Shown here in pieces: positions 55,609 through 64,000 of a DNA stretch of 64,000 bases (its first letter is position 1; each line of letters opens with the position of its first letter). Below the pieces are notes generated by a model. It saw nothing but the letters and a program-made list of their open reading frames with translations, made no database searches and was not told the DNA's origin. The DNA comes from Bacillus thuringiensis (GTDB lineage Bacteria; Bacillota; Bacilli; Bacillales; Bacillaceae_G): assembly GCF_014932895.1 (NCBI RefSeq), contig NZ_JACYOF010000003.1:248261-312260 (forward strand), written 5' to 3'. The position numbers and the translations under genes are program-made.

Positions 55609-56279
55609 TTAAATCTCCTACCTTTATTTTTATTAACCAGTCCAGCTATCACTTAAAATGCTCAGCTAACTTTCTGGTTTATATAAGTACATCTTTTTTT
55701 ATATCCTGTTCTTTTTTGAGTTACCTTACTATATTTTTCAAAACTAACCCTTCAAAAAAAAGATCAACTAAGATTTTTAACAAAAGATAGCGTTCCACAT
55801 TAATGCCCTAAAGAAGAAAATACTAAAGTTTGGAATATGCATTGATTTGGATACATAAGAAACTTTCTACACCGGGCGGCAACGTGTAAACCACCATCCT
55901 TAATTAAATATTTAAATCTTATTTTTATTTTAAAAAGGCAATAGTTGTAACCAAATAGATTACAACACTATGTAATCATTTTAGTTACAACTGTTATAGA
56001 AGTCAATTCTTTTTTACCGAAAACATTAAATTTCTACCTTAACGCTTTTAGAATTCTAGCATTAAAAACTTTCTTCTTGTTATTAAATTTGTCCTCTCCT
56101 TCTTTCTAGGAATATTTCAAAGCTCGAATAGATTACCTTATATCGCTACTTTATATATGCAGAATTACATATCATTCCCCATTGAAAATCATTCTCGATG
56201 TAACTATAATAGTTTCAGGAGGTTGTATTTTTCACTTCCTTTTCAAATCTCACAATATATTAAAGGAGGAACTAGTATT
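55609..56279. other. Divergent promoter region with repeated GTTACAAC motifs
   Basis: No gene in these 671 bases. At about 55943-55997 TAGTTGTAAC, GATTACAAC and AGTTACAACT form overlapping inverted repeats, perhaps an operator for the DsbA-like gene. The right end carries AAAGGAGGA before the secreted protein gene. Confidence 0.5.
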
Positions 56280-56693
56280 ATGAAAAAAGTTATTTTAGCA
56301 GGGGCACTAGGAATTTCAGTACTGTCAGGTATGAACTTACCAGGTGCAGAGGCAACAAAGGCAAGTGCAGCAACTACGAATTTAGAAATTCAAGAAGTTA
56401 CAAAATATTACTCTATGAGTTCTTATGAAGTGTCTCAAAAAGAAACATTTAATCTCCATAAAGGAGAAGAACTTACAGTCTTTGTACAAAATTCTGGGTT
56501 CCCAATTTCTTATACGATCTTTGATGCAGATAACCAAGTAATTGGCACCTACAATGCTACTTCACCATATGGTCGCGTATTCAAAGCACAAAAAGACGGT
56601 AATATTTCTGTACAGTTTCAAGCAGGAGCAAATTCTTCGTACATGAAGAAGATGAATTTCACAGCTAAATTTGCAGTTTCTAAACTTAACTAA
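56280..56693 (+). CDS. Secreted protein of unknown function
   Basis: A 137-residue protein with a signal peptide (MKKVILAGALGISVLSGMNL, cut near GAEATKASA) and a predicted beta-sandwich body (EELTVFVQNSGFPISYTIFD, GNISVQFQAGANSSYMKKM). The ATG at 56280 follows AAAGGAGGA; an upstream in-frame ATG at 56157 has no site. I do not recognise the family; similar small secreted proteins are common in this group. Confidence 0.8.
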   Translation: MKKVILAGALGISVLSGMNLPGAEATKASAATTNLEIQEVTKYYSMSSYEVSQKETFNLHKGEELTVFVQNSGFPISYTIFDADNQVIGTYNATSPYGRVFKAQKDGNISVQFQAGANSSYMKKMNFTAKFAVSKLN

Positions 56694-56730
56694 CAATTAA
56701 AATTTCATTATCCTCTTTCAAAAAATCAAA

Positions 56731-56757
56731 AGGTATATCCTTCCAACGGGATATATC
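56731..56757 (-). terminator. Terminator of the SASP gene
   Basis: GGTATATCC and GGGATATATC around seven bases; the minus strand continues into a T-rich run. Confidence 0.6.
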
Positions 56758-56758
56758 T

Positions 56759-56977
56759 TTAAATGTATTGAATTTTATGTTGACCTAATAATTGTTCTTG
56801 CGCCATACGAACTAAATTTGTAATTTCTTCACCTACTGAACCATTTGCTCTTGCTGTTGAATTCAGTCCAATTGTAACACCAAACTCCTGAGCAATTTCA
56901 TATTTCATTTGCTCAATAGCACTTACTGCAGCTACTATCAAGATTTCGTTTGAATTATTATTTTCGCGAATTTGCAT
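56759..56977 (-). CDS. Alpha/beta-type small acid-soluble spore protein
   Basis: A 72-residue DNA-binding spore core protein. Residues [17 protein letters not shown] contain the GPR protease cleavage site (after Glu in EFGV), and [18 protein letters not shown] is the second DNA-binding motif. The usual KRLV is changed to NLVR. It coats spore DNA and is digested on germination, so expression should be forespore-specific. Confidence 0.93.
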   Translation of the reverse strand: MQIRENNNSNEILIVAAVSAIEQMKYEIAQEFGVTIGLNSTARANGSVGEEITNLVRMAQEQLLGQHKIQYI

Positions 56978-57052
56978 TTCTTACACACCTCCATTGATTT
57001 TAGTGATATTACGATCCGCCCACAGTAAAATATGTAAATAAATCCCGAAATG

Positions 57053-57078
57053 AAAAAGACACCTTGAGGTGTCTTTTT
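57053..57078. terminator. Terminator
   Basis: AAAAAGACACC TTGA GGTGTCTTTTT, between the SASP promoter and the subtilase gene. Confidence 0.75.
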
Positions 57079-57121
57079 CACAAGATGTGGAGAAAGTCTT
57101 CTACACGTTCTGAAAAAATAC

Positions 57122-57140
57122 TATCTCCAATTTGGAGATA
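57122..57140 (-). terminator. Hairpin after the subtilase gene
   Basis: TATCTCCAATTTGGAGATA, just beyond the stop; weak T run. Confidence 0.45.
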
Positions 57141-57150
57141 ATATCTTTTA

Positions 57151-58527
57151 TTAATCCGGAAAAACAATTAATCCTTCTTCTTTTTCTTCCTGTTTTAAAT
57201 CTTCTTCTGGGAATGTTACAGTTGAATTTTTATCCCCTGTTCTTTTTGTTTCTTCACTGGGAAATACGAAGGTTGAATTTTCTTTTCCTTCATTTTTTTC
57301 TACGTTATCTGGAAATACCATAGAATCATGGGTAGTCAAATCACTATTAAATCCAAGGTTAGACAAAATCGCTTTTAAATCTGGTAAAACCCCTATTTTA
57401 TCAGATGATGGGTTATTAGACTTTGTTCCTGTATTTGGGTTACTTAAAATAGCTCTCAATTCTTTTGGGGTATATATCTTACCTAAGTGTTCTTTAGCAA
57501 TCCCTTGAATCGATACAGCAGCCCCAGCAATTATAGGCGAAGCGCTAGAAGTACCACGGAAATTAGAAGTATAACGATTCATTATTTTCTGATCTGTAAC
57601 CTTTTGTCCTTTACTTTTTTGATTTTGATATGTATCTAATGTATCAAAATACTCTCCCCAACCATATAGATCAATTCTACTACCATAGTTAGAGAAAGCT
57701 AAACGTTTATGAGGAACTCTTGCAGTAGATGCTCCAACTATGATAGATCCTGAATCTTTAAAATCGGGACTGTTGCGATTAAAAATCTGTTTACCATTAC
57801 GGTCTCTAAATTCATCTAAATCAATCCCACCATTACCAGCTGCTTCTACAATAATAATGCCTTTATCTGTACCTTTGCGAATTGCGTTAAACATACTTGG
57901 ATATACTTCTACTGGTAAAGGGTTATCTCCATATCCATCATATTTAAAGGATTCTTCTATTAATAAAACATCTCCAGCCTGTAAAGAATCTACAGCACTT
58001 AAAATAGCATCTCTTACATCGATTTTTCCATTATTTCGGATCACTGAAATAACTTTTGCCTTTACTTTTGGTGCAATTCCAATGTTCCCAATCCCATTGT
58101 CAGCTGCAGAAACAACACCTAGAACTGAAGTACCGTGAGAAAGATCATTACTCATTTTTCCAGACATAAATTCAATATTTTGACTGACTAAATCTTCATG
58201 ATTTAATAACCAGCCTTCTTCCAAATCTACAAAAGTTGCCCCTTGACCATCTCCCCCTTTAATTCCCCAAGCATAAGGAGCATTAATTCCTAAGGGTGCC
58301 TCTTCAAGATATCCCTGTCTTGAAAATCTAGGTTCATCATAAGGATTGACTGATAATACAGGCAATCTCGGGCCAGTTGTTGTGTTTATACTCTTATTGG
58401 AACGAACTTGTATTTTACTAGAATCATCATTAGCAGCATGTACTGTATTTGTTAAAAATGTAGTACCTACCCCAGTAAAAGTTGTAATTGCAAGTGAAGA
58501 TATCAACATACCTTTAAATTTTTTCAT
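57151..58527 (-). CDS. Secreted subtilisin-like serine protease (S8) with C-terminal repeats
   Basis: A 458-residue protein with a signal peptide (MKKFKGMLISSLAITTFTG, cut near VHAAND). The catalytic triad is visible: Asp in ATFVDLEEGW, His in LSHGTSVLGVV, Ser in GTSSASPIIAGAA; the oxyanion Asn is in EAAGNGG. No usual I9 propeptide is present. The last ~75 residues hold four short repeats around MVFPDN, FVFPSEE, VTFPEED and IVFPD in a very acidic Lys/Glu context, perhaps a surface-binding tail. A palindrome lies at 58697 in the leader. Confidence 0.9.
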   Translation of the reverse strand: MKKFKGMLISSLAITTFTGVGTTFLTNTVHAANDDSSKIQVRSNKSINTTTGPRLPVLSVNPYDEPRFSRQGYLEEAPLGINAPYAWGIKGGDGQGATFVDLEEGWLLNHEDLVSQNIEFMSGKMSNDLSHGTSVLGVVSAADNGIGNIGIAPKVKAKVISVIRNNGKIDVRDAILSAVDSLQAGDVLLIEESFKYDGYGDNPLPVEVYPSMFNAIRKGTDKGIIIVEAAGNGGIDLDEFRDRNGKQIFNRNSPDFKDSGSIIVGASTARVPHKRLAFSNYGSRIDLYGWGEYFDTLDTYQNQKSKGQKVTDQKIMNRYTSNFRGTSSASPIIAGAAVSIQGIAKEHLGKIYTPKELRAILSNPNTGTKSNNPSSDKIGVLPDLKAILSNLGFNSDLTTHDSMVFPDNVEKNEGKENSTFVFPSEETKRTGDKNSTVTFPEEDLKQEEKEEGLIVFPD

Positions 58528-58696
58528 TTTTCCACCTCTAGTTTTCTATTAGAAAAGCATATTTAATAATGTGTATGAATCCAAAAACATTTTATCCTAT
58601 TATGAAAATAAATAGATTTTAATAACTTTTTTGTTTACATAAAAACTCCCTTCATTCTTGTAATTAAAAGTATGCATATCAAGATAACAAACTTAC

Positions 58697-58715
58697 TGTA
58701 ACTATAACAGTTACA
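58697..58715. promoter_or_regulatory. Palindrome upstream of the subtilase gene
   Basis: TGTAACT ATAAC AGTTACA, about 170 bases before the start. Similar motifs stand before the DsbA-like gene. Confidence 0.45.
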
Positions 58716-58869
58716 TCTATAGCGATTTTCAACTACGAAATATAAATTTTTAAAAATAAATTTATATTACTTTAAAACAGCACTAGCCTTTTACGCACAT
58801 AAAAAAGCAAAATATCTGTCCAAATTGCAGCTATCAATAAATTTATAGACTGCGAAAGAAATACGAAAA

Positions 58870-58892
58870 AGCAAAGCACTAAGTGCTTTGCT
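58870..58892 (-). terminator. Terminator of the SGNH esterase gene
   Basis: AGCAAAGCACT and complement; T-rich after it on the minus strand. Confidence 0.75.
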
Positions 58893-58894
58893 CC

Positions 58895-59461
58895 TTATAA
58901 AATCCCTTTTAACTTTTCACCAATTAACTTCGCTACATACTCATAGCCTTCTGTCCCAAAGTGCAAACCATCTTTTTCATCATTTTCTACAAATCTTTTA
59001 TAATGCTGTTCTTGAATCATTTCAGTATATAAATTTAGAAAATGACTTCCTGTTTCCCTCGCCACTTCCTCTACTACGTCTGCATACTGACCAAGCACTT
59101 TATTGGTTCTATAATGCTGTCTTTCTTCATCAACTGGTGCAGGACTAATAAGTAGTACTTTATCTGATGAAACCTGGTTTACAATCTTCTCTAAGTTTTC
59201 TTTGTATGCTTGTAATGACACTTGAGAATAAGAAACTGCATCATTCGTACCAAGAAAAACTGTTACGAAATCTGGTCTATATGATAATACATCTTCGTCA
59301 ATCCTATTTAGCGCATCGAATGTATTATCACCTGGAACACCTGCATTCACTACTTTCCAATTCGGAAACACCCCTTGTAATCTTGTCGTTAATCTTGGTG
59401 TTCCATCGAAAAGTGCATCATCGGCTGTAATACTATCACCGAAGCATACTAACGTTTTCAT
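58895..59461 (-). CDS. SGNH/GDSL-family esterase
   Basis: A 188-residue cytosolic hydrolase. Block I is LVCFGDSITADDA (Ser9), Gly block is VVNAGVPGDN, Asn is in VFLGTNDA, and the Asp/His pair is DGLHFGTEGY. All four SGNH residues are present, so it should be active on an ester or thioester. AAAGGAG precedes the ATG. It follows the MBL gene on the same strand by 17 bases. Confidence 0.92.
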   Translation of the reverse strand: MKTLVCFGDSITADDALFDGTPRLTTRLQGVFPNWKVVNAGVPGDNTFDALNRIDEDVLSYRPDFVTVFLGTNDAVSYSQVSLQAYKENLEKIVNQVSSDKVLLISPAPVDEERQHYRTNKVLGQYADVVEEVARETGSHFLNLYTEMIQEQHYKRFVENDEKDGLHFGTEGYEYVAKLIGEKLKGIL

Positions 59462-59478
59462 TAGGCTAGCTCTCCTTT

Positions 59479-60303
59479 TTACGTATGAAATAAATTACCT
59501 TCTAACGCTCCAATATATCTTTCAGCAGAACGTCCTACTGCTTCATTTGCATTTTCTTTTACTACTCGATGAAAGGCATTGTATAAACGATTAAACTGTA
59601 ACGGCTTCACTCGATTCGCCATTTCTTCAACTTTTCTGGCTGGTAGTGGGATTAAGTTTGGATAGCTGTACATAAAGCTTACCCACCGCTCATCCGCTAC
59701 AACTTGAATAATATCACCAGTTAATAATATTCCTTTTCCATCATTACCTTCTTCCCAATGTAAGACCGATCCACCTTTAAAATGTCCCCCTAAACGATGA
59801 ATAACTAATCCATCAGCCAAGTGTAAAGACTCACCGGACCAATAAATAATACGACTACTCGGGCGCATCACCCACTCTTTATCATCTTCGTGTATATAAA
59901 TTGGTACATCAAATGTCTCTGCCCATTCTACTTGCGTCGAATAATAATGCGGGTGAGATAATGCAATTGCATCTAATCCACCCCACTCTTTTATCTTCTC
60001 AATTGTCGTTTCATCTAAATAAGTAATACAATCCCACAGTAAACGATATGACTCTGTTTTCACTACAAATGCCGTTTGACCGATTGCAAATTTTGGTTTT
60101 GTCGTAATACTATAAAGTCCATTTTCCTCTTCGATTATTTCATTTTTATATGTATCACCAATTTGTAAGCTTTCTAGCGTCGTCCAAGACTGCCCTTTTG
60201 GGTTAATATATTGCCTCTCTTCATCACAAATATGACAACTCACCGGTTCTTCTACACTCGCTGCATATTGCACGCCACACGTTGTACAAACGAAATTTTT
60301 CAT
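59479..60303 (-). CDS. MBL-fold hydrolase with N-terminal rubredoxin-like zinc finger
   Basis: A 274-residue protein. Residues 1-30 hold two Cys pairs (CTTCG and CHICD). The remaining part is an MBL fold with IALSHPHYYSTQVEW in place of HxHxDH and HRLGGHFKGGSVLHWEEG as second site, followed by LTGDIIQVV. The HPHYYS variant recurs in Gram-positive proteins of this type. AGGGGGA precedes the ATG at 60303, preferred to a longer frame. Substrate unknown. Confidence 0.83.
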   Translation of the reverse strand: MKNFVCTTCGVQYAASVEEPVSCHICDEERQYINPKGQSWTTLESLQIGDTYKNEIIEEENGLYSITTKPKFAIGQTAFVVKTESYRLLWDCITYLDETTIEKIKEWGGLDAIALSHPHYYSTQVEWAETFDVPIYIHEDDKEWVMRPSSRIIYWSGESLHLADGLVIHRLGGHFKGGSVLHWEEGNDGKGILLTGDIIQVVADERWVSFMYSYPNLIPLPARKVEEMANRVKPLQFNRLYNAFHRVVKENANEAVGRSAERYIGALEGNLFHT

Positions 60304-60331
60304 AATAATTCCCCCTATCCCTATATTTTTA

Positions 60332-60889
60332 TTAAGCTGATTTTTGTTGATAATAATTTGCTTTTTTATTTTCAATTAGTAAACTTACAAAAGTGAGTAA
60401 ATAGACAACTGTAACTGACAATGGAATTACAGTAAATCCTTTTTCTGCAAAAAGAATCCCGCAAACTGACGTTACGAATACAGTCCCTACTGACAATAAA
60501 CCATAACTTTTGCTTTCATAAATCCATACGTACGGGATAAAATGAACACCTATTAACATTGCTACTACAAAAGGTAACCATTCAGGAAATTGAAAATAGG
60601 CAAGTAATACAAGCGGAATATTCAATACATTTATCCCACCAATTAATCCCGCCAAAATCCCTAACGGATTTCCTTTCGCAAACATATCAATTTTCAATAT
60701 AGCAGCTATCATTAAGCCGAAAGGAAACACACATCCCATACCGATTAAATATATCCACACCACTTGTTTTTCAGAAAGAACAAAACCCGTTATACTCATA
60801 ACTATCCAAAATAAAACGCCAGCTAATATAACTGGTAAGCCTCTCTTCGTTTTTCTTGCTAAATCTTTTTTTGCTTCCGAAACTTTCAT
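60332..60889 (-). CDS. Integral membrane protein, unknown function
   Basis: A 185-residue protein with six hydrophobic segments (for example GLPVILAGVLFWIVMSITGF and LPFVVAMLIGVHFIPYVWIY). It resembles DUF7010-type membrane proteins. It is in a run of minus-strand genes between an APH-like kinase and the MBL gene. Confidence 0.72.
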   Translation of the reverse strand: MKVSEAKKDLARKTKRGLPVILAGVLFWIVMSITGFVLSEKQVVWIYLIGMGCVFPFGLMIAAILKIDMFAKGNPLGILAGLIGGINVLNIPLVLLAYFQFPEWLPFVVAMLIGVHFIPYVWIYESKSYGLLSVGTVFVTSVCGILFAEKGFTVIPLSVTVVYLLTFVSLLIENKKANYYQQKSA

Positions 60890-60916
60890 TTCACCATCTC
60901 TCCAAAAATATTTGTG

Positions 60917-61765
60917 CTATAAAGCCGCCTCAATTTCTCCCATCCAATAACGCCAAGCTGCTAAATAATCTTCTAAATCTTTTGGGTGGTGCCTTAAACA
61001 CGTGTCTATACGCAAAAATAAACCTATTATTATTTCTTCGTATAAATCCTTATCTATTTTATGAAATACACATTCTTTCATCACATATTGAATTGTTTCT
61101 TTCGTTAAATCTTCTGGAGTTGAACAGAACGCGTAAATTAAATCATATATGGGATCTCCTACGACCGGTAAAGGATCAATTACACCGTATAGCTTATTCT
61201 CTCGGAATATAAAGTTATGGAATCCAAGATCACCATGTAATAAAAATGGCTGATTTATTCCGACGCCCCTATTTGGACTATTTGCTAACTTAAGAACAAA
61301 TCTATACTCTTCATCACTTATGTACGGTCTTACATTTTCGTGAGCTTCCCTCACATTTGCTGTTAAAAATTCAGTCCAAGATTGAACCTGACTTCCCTTC
61401 CATCCCCAGCCACTGGCCTTCGGAACTATTTCATACTTATTGATAACTTCCTTTACAAGTTTGCGAAGTATACTCCGTTTATGACCCAGTTTGTACGAAG
61501 TAGTCCCCTCAAGGAATGAGTAAACAATATATCGATTTAAAGGATCCTTATATAAAAGCTTCGGAAACGACTCATTCCTTTTATAAAACTGAAGAAAATA
61601 AGCTTCTTCACGTATCACTTTCGATTCATTCAGCTTTACAACGTATTGACCATCCAATAAATATACCGTACTTGTCGTTCCCCCGTTCAGCCCTTTAATG
61701 TTTTGTGGGTAATGTAAAATAAGTTTCTCATTAACTAGCTGTTCAGCGATTACTGAAATATCCAT
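60917..61765 (-). CDS. APH-like phosphotransferase (aminoglycoside/choline kinase family)
   Basis: A 282-residue cytosolic kinase-fold protein. The Brenner motif is LLHGDLGFHNFIF (Asp is the base) and the metal motif is VIDPLPVVGDPIYDL. The N-lobe has GLNGGTTSTVYLL and a lysine in YVVKLNES. Substrate could be a sugar, choline or an aminoglycoside; many Bacillus paralogues are not resistance genes. ATG at 61765 follows GGGTGAGG and is preferred to an upstream ATG. Confidence 0.88.
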   Translation of the reverse strand: MDISVIAEQLVNEKLILHYPQNIKGLNGGTTSTVYLLDGQYVVKLNESKVIREEAYFLQFYKRNESFPKLLYKDPLNRYIVYSFLEGTTSYKLGHKRSILRKLVKEVINKYEIVPKASGWGWKGSQVQSWTEFLTANVREAHENVRPYISDEEYRFVLKLANSPNRGVGINQPFLLHGDLGFHNFIFRENKLYGVIDPLPVVGDPIYDLIYAFCSTPEDLTKETIQYVMKECVFHKIDKDLYEEIIIGLFLRIDTCLRHHPKDLEDYLAAWRYWMGEIEAAL

Positions 61766-61875
61766 TTCCTCACCCTTTAATTCCGAAGATTCCCTAAATT
61801 CAAAAGACAACTTTACTATTATTCGACAAACATAAGAGGATTCCTCCCAACATCTTAATATAACAAAAGATGATT

Positions 61876-61971
61876 TTATTTTGTTGCAACTGCTTCCTTC
61901 ACTATTTCATCATATAGTTCATTCCATTTATGATAATGTGATGTGATTTCATCACTCCAAATGCTCTTCAT
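61876..61971 (-). CDS. 31-aa ORF overlapping the Nif3-like gene end
   Basis: A short frame MKSIWSDEITSHYHKWNELY, then DEIVKEAVATK, starts 20 bases inside the 3' end of the Nif3-like gene in another frame. GAAGAG-like sequence is weak. It could be translated by coupling; it is amphipathic and helical. Conservation is needed before it is accepted. Confidence 0.35.
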   Translation of the reverse strand: MKSIWSDEITSHYHKWNELYDEIVKEAVATK

Positions 61972-62701
61972 ATAATCTAATAATTTCTATTGCACGATCT
62001 CTTTCTTGTAATTTTCGAACCAAACTTTCTACACCAAACACTTCTGTAAATGTGTGGCTACCTACTATTAAGTTAATGCCTTTAAATTTCGCATGTTGCA
62101 CTGTATATAATGTTTTTTCTCCAGTTATATACGTGTCACACCCTTTCTCTAATGCACGTTCAATCAAATTTGTATTGTTTCCTGCGCCAGTTAAAATCGC
62201 AATTCGTTTTACTGGTTTATCATGGTTTCTCCAGCTCTTCACTTTCTCTTCCATTTTTTCTTCGAGCCTTTCAACCAAGTTTGAAAATGCAATTGTTGCT
62301 TCAAATTCTCCTATTCCAGGTAATTCCTCTTCCTCATACGTAGAGTATTCTAAAATTGTATCTATCGCAATTTCATTAAATAATGACGTACACGTACCAA
62401 ATTCAACAAAATCTAACGGCAAATGAATCCAAAAATGATTCATTTCATATTGCTTCAATTTCTCAATACAAGCCTCTTCCATACCAAATAAAAAACTCCA
62501 CGGCGCATGATGTGTAACCATCATATCCACTCCGTTTTTATACGCTTCCTCAATCGTTTCTAGTGTCAAATTTGTCGTGTAACCGATTTTGTGAAATTCA
62601 TCTTTACTTATATGAGTAAAACCATATTCATCATCACCATATTTATGAAGATGCTCTTCAAATAGTGATGTTATATGTTCGTTAAACTGCGTTATATTCA
62701 T
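61952..62701 (-). CDS. Nif3-like dinuclear metal-centre protein
   Basis: A 249-residue protein of the Nif3/YbgI (GTP cyclohydrolase I type 2 homologue) family. Metal residues are in MMVTHHAPWSF and GSHTFTEVFGVE. GYTTNLTLETIEEAYKNGVD is typical. Biochemical role is unresolved in most bacteria. The length is that of the short YbgI form, not the long Bacillus YqfO form. AGGAGA precedes the ATG. Confidence 0.88.
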   Translation of the reverse strand: MNITQFNEHITSLFEEHLHKYGDDEYGFTHISKDEFHKIGYTTNLTLETIEEAYKNGVDMMVTHHAPWSFLFGMEEACIEKLKQYEMNHFWIHLPLDFVEFGTCTSLFNEIAIDTILEYSTYEEEELPGIGEFEATIAFSNLVERLEEKMEEKVKSWRNHDKPVKRIAILTGAGNNTNLIERALEKGCDTYITGEKTLYTVQHAKFKGINLIVGSHTFTEVFGVESLVRKLQERDRAIEIIRLYEEHLE

Positions 62702-62785
62702 TTTATTTCTCCTTTCATTTACTTTTATATTTCAAAAATAAGGAAATACTAAATAACAACGTTACATACATATAGGAGGACAAAT

Positions 62786-62995
62786 ATGAAACCTGAATTT
62801 TTAAAAGCTGTACATGATGCCATTGGAAATGTCGAACATATTCATATAGAAGAAAGTGGTGCAGACAGTTTAATTATTCATCATGATGATGCACAGCAAT
62901 TACAACAAGTTGCTGAAACGTTAGAAAATAATAATTTCCGCTCCGCTTTACGAACAACGGGAAATGCTTCTTATATTGAAGTGTTAAATAGATAA
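62786..62995 (+). CDS. Small conserved-type protein, unknown function
   Basis: A 69-residue soluble protein (MKPEFLKAVHDAIGNVEHIH, IIHHDDAQQLQQVAETLEN) rich in His and Asp. TAGGAGGAC precedes the ATG and a terminator follows, so it is a monocistronic gene. I do not recognise the family. Confidence 0.72.
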   Translation: MKPEFLKAVHDAIGNVEHIHIEESGADSLIIHHDDAQQLQQVAETLENNNFRSALRTTGNASYIEVLNR

Positions 62996-63003
62996 GGAGA
63001 AGT

Positions 63004-63020
63004 CCCGGTTATATACCGGG
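63004..63020. terminator. Terminator between convergent genes
   Basis: CCCGGTTATATACCGGG with a T-rich flank on the plus strand. Confidence 0.7.
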
Positions 63021-63029
63021 CTTCATATT

Positions 63030-63929
63030 TTATATTGAAATTTCAAATTCTTCCACATATACCGCTGTTCCAGCAATATCAATTTGTAAATTCTCGCTTT
63101 CTATATTTTTCGTTACATAAACAGTTACACAACCATCTTTATTTATTTCCTGACCTTGCTCAACGACTAACTTCAATTCGTCATCAAACTCTTTCTCCAA
63201 ATACGTCGCATAATACGCTCCCATTACACCTGAAGCTGTGCCTGTCACTGGATCTTCAATCGTTCCAGCATAAGCTGATGAAAAATGACGGCCATGCATT
63301 TGTACCTGCTCATCATAAGTTTCTAAACAAACTGGATGAATAGAAGCGTTAGGGATTTCTTTTAATACTGATGGAAATGCATCATTATTAGGTTTCATTC
63401 TCTCACATGCATCTAGATTTTTAATCGGTACAATTACAGTCCAATTTCCCGTACTTCCGTACACAATTGGTAAACTTACATCTAAATCATTTACTTCTAA
63501 ACCGATACTATGAGCTAATTCTTCTTTTGAACCTGTAAAATCTTTAAATTTAGGTGCTGCCTGTCTCATTTTAATAAAGGTTTCTCCATTTTCATTTACA
63601 CCTGTTTGTATTGGTAAAATCCCAGCCTTCGTTTCAATCGTAATGTTTGTTTTCTCTTCTAATAAACCTCTTTCACGCAAGGCATATATAGTCCCAACTG
63701 TCCCATGACCACATAAATCCATTTCATAACCAGGTGTAAAATAGCGCATTCTTATATGTGCTACTTCTGAAGAAAGAATAAAAGTAGTTTCGTTAAAACC
63801 AACTTTTTCAGCAATACGTTGCATTTCCTCTTCCTTTAATCCATCTGCATCTAATACAATACCTGCCGGATTTCCCTTATTTGGTTTATTCGTAAATGCG
63901 TCGTAATGAAATACGTTTATAATCTTCAT
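63030..63929 (-). CDS. PhzF-family isomerase/epimerase-fold protein
   Basis: A 299-residue cytosolic protein of the PhzF family (two diaminopimelate-epimerase-like halves). HYDAFTNKPNKGNPAGIVLD, VGFNETTFIL (catalytic Glu), DLCGHGTVGTIYAL and EDPVTGTASGVMGAYYA are the family hallmarks. Members are isomerases of varied substrates; no phenazine genes are present, so a metabolic role is more likely. The ATG lies near the window end with AAGAAATG context; GGGGATAAAG precedes it. Confidence 0.92.
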   Translation of the reverse strand: MKIINVFHYDAFTNKPNKGNPAGIVLDADGLKEEEMQRIAEKVGFNETTFILSSEVAHIRMRYFTPGYEMDLCGHGTVGTIYALRERGLLEEKTNITIETKAGILPIQTGVNENGETFIKMRQAAPKFKDFTGSKEELAHSIGLEVNDLDVSLPIVYGSTGNWTVIVPIKNLDACERMKPNNDAFPSVLKEIPNASIHPVCLETYDEQVQMHGRHFSSAYAGTIEDPVTGTASGVMGAYYATYLEKEFDDELKLVVEQGQEINKDGCVTVYVTKNIESENLQIDIAGTAVYVEEFEISI

Positions 63930-64000
63930 TTCTTTATCCCCTTATTTGTTCATTTCTTTATTTTTATAATAAACAAGAAAATCCAACCACTTACCCTTCT

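Noticed and set aside
58528-58894. A possible gene between the subtilase and the SGNH esterase
   Set aside because: These 367 bases hold only AT-rich leader DNA, the palindrome at 58697 and a terminator.
60917-61765. Calling the APH-like protein an aminoglycoside resistance enzyme
   Set aside because: Only the general kinase motifs are visible; it lies in a housekeeping-type gene run and many such Bacillus proteins are not resistance determinants.

Overview
The window reads as chromosomal DNA of a Bacillus cereus group member (B. cereus, B. thuringiensis, B. anthracis and relatives). The support is AT-rich composition, strong GGAGG-type ribosome binding sites, spore genes (an alpha/beta-type SASP, a GerA-type germinant receptor operon, a BclA-like collagen protein with an exosporium-leader-like N-terminus), six copies of a ~150 bp repeat matching what I know as bcr1 (flanked by ATAAA/TTTAT), and fragments resembling IS231, IS6/IS240 and IS3 elements. 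No rRNA, tRNA or CRISPR was seen.

Layout. 0-9.3 kb is ordinary: a DMT transporter cut by the window edge, a pentapeptide-repeat protein, a DUF1272 protein, pgl, a dead gluconate kinase, and the pentose-phosphate operon zwf-tkt-gnd-tal (minus strand). 9.3-10.8 kb is a graveyard of gene ends. 10.8-24.6 kb is a cell-wall island: a VanR/VanS-like pair, a VanG-like D-Ala-D-X ligase fused to a VanY-like D,D-carboxypeptidase, a cupin regulator, a lytic-transglycosylase-like protein, a dead D,D-carboxypeptidase, and a tightly overlapping operon ddl-murF-amino acid racemase-membrane acyltransferase, diverging from a living D,D-carboxypeptidase. 24.6-29.4 kb holds a GlcG-like protein, phnA, and an arsR/Cys-rich/sulP operon with a palindromic operator. 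29.8-40.1 kb has two inverted paralogous chemoreceptors, two DUF4183 proteins and the collagen-like protein, with many remnants between. 40.6-49.6 kb has decayed esterase and MFS genes, a germination receptor operon in B-A-C order, two tiny genes carrying bcr1 sequence, a dead acetyltransferase and a serine transporter. 49.8-64 kb has a GntR/oxidoreductase pair, a SnoaL/MBL/DsbA-like cluster, a secreted protein, SASP, a subtilase, and a run of housekeeping-type genes (GDSL esterase, MBL, membrane protein, APH-like kinase, Nif3, PhzF).

How the genes may work together. The most unusual content is the cell-wall island. The four-gene operon contains what would be needed to make and install an alternative peptide-stem terminus: a racemase and an acyltransferase-3 membrane protein (the two modules fused in VanT serine racemases, here encoded separately but overlapping), a D-Ala-D-X ligase and a dedicated MurF. 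An almost identical ~95 bp promoter block precedes both this operon and the divergent D,D-carboxypeptidase, so the two are probably co-regulated. Six kilobases away a VanRS-like sensor pair precedes a single polypeptide that contains both a VanG-like ligase and a VanY-like peptidase. That all this forms one system is inference; the individual family calls are well supported by motifs.

Many genes here are broken (gntK, adh, an ABC permease, kdpA, dac, glyoxalase, IS3 orfA, esterase, MFS, acetyltransferase, a serine dehydratase), so the region looks like a hot spot of insertion and decay between stable blocks.
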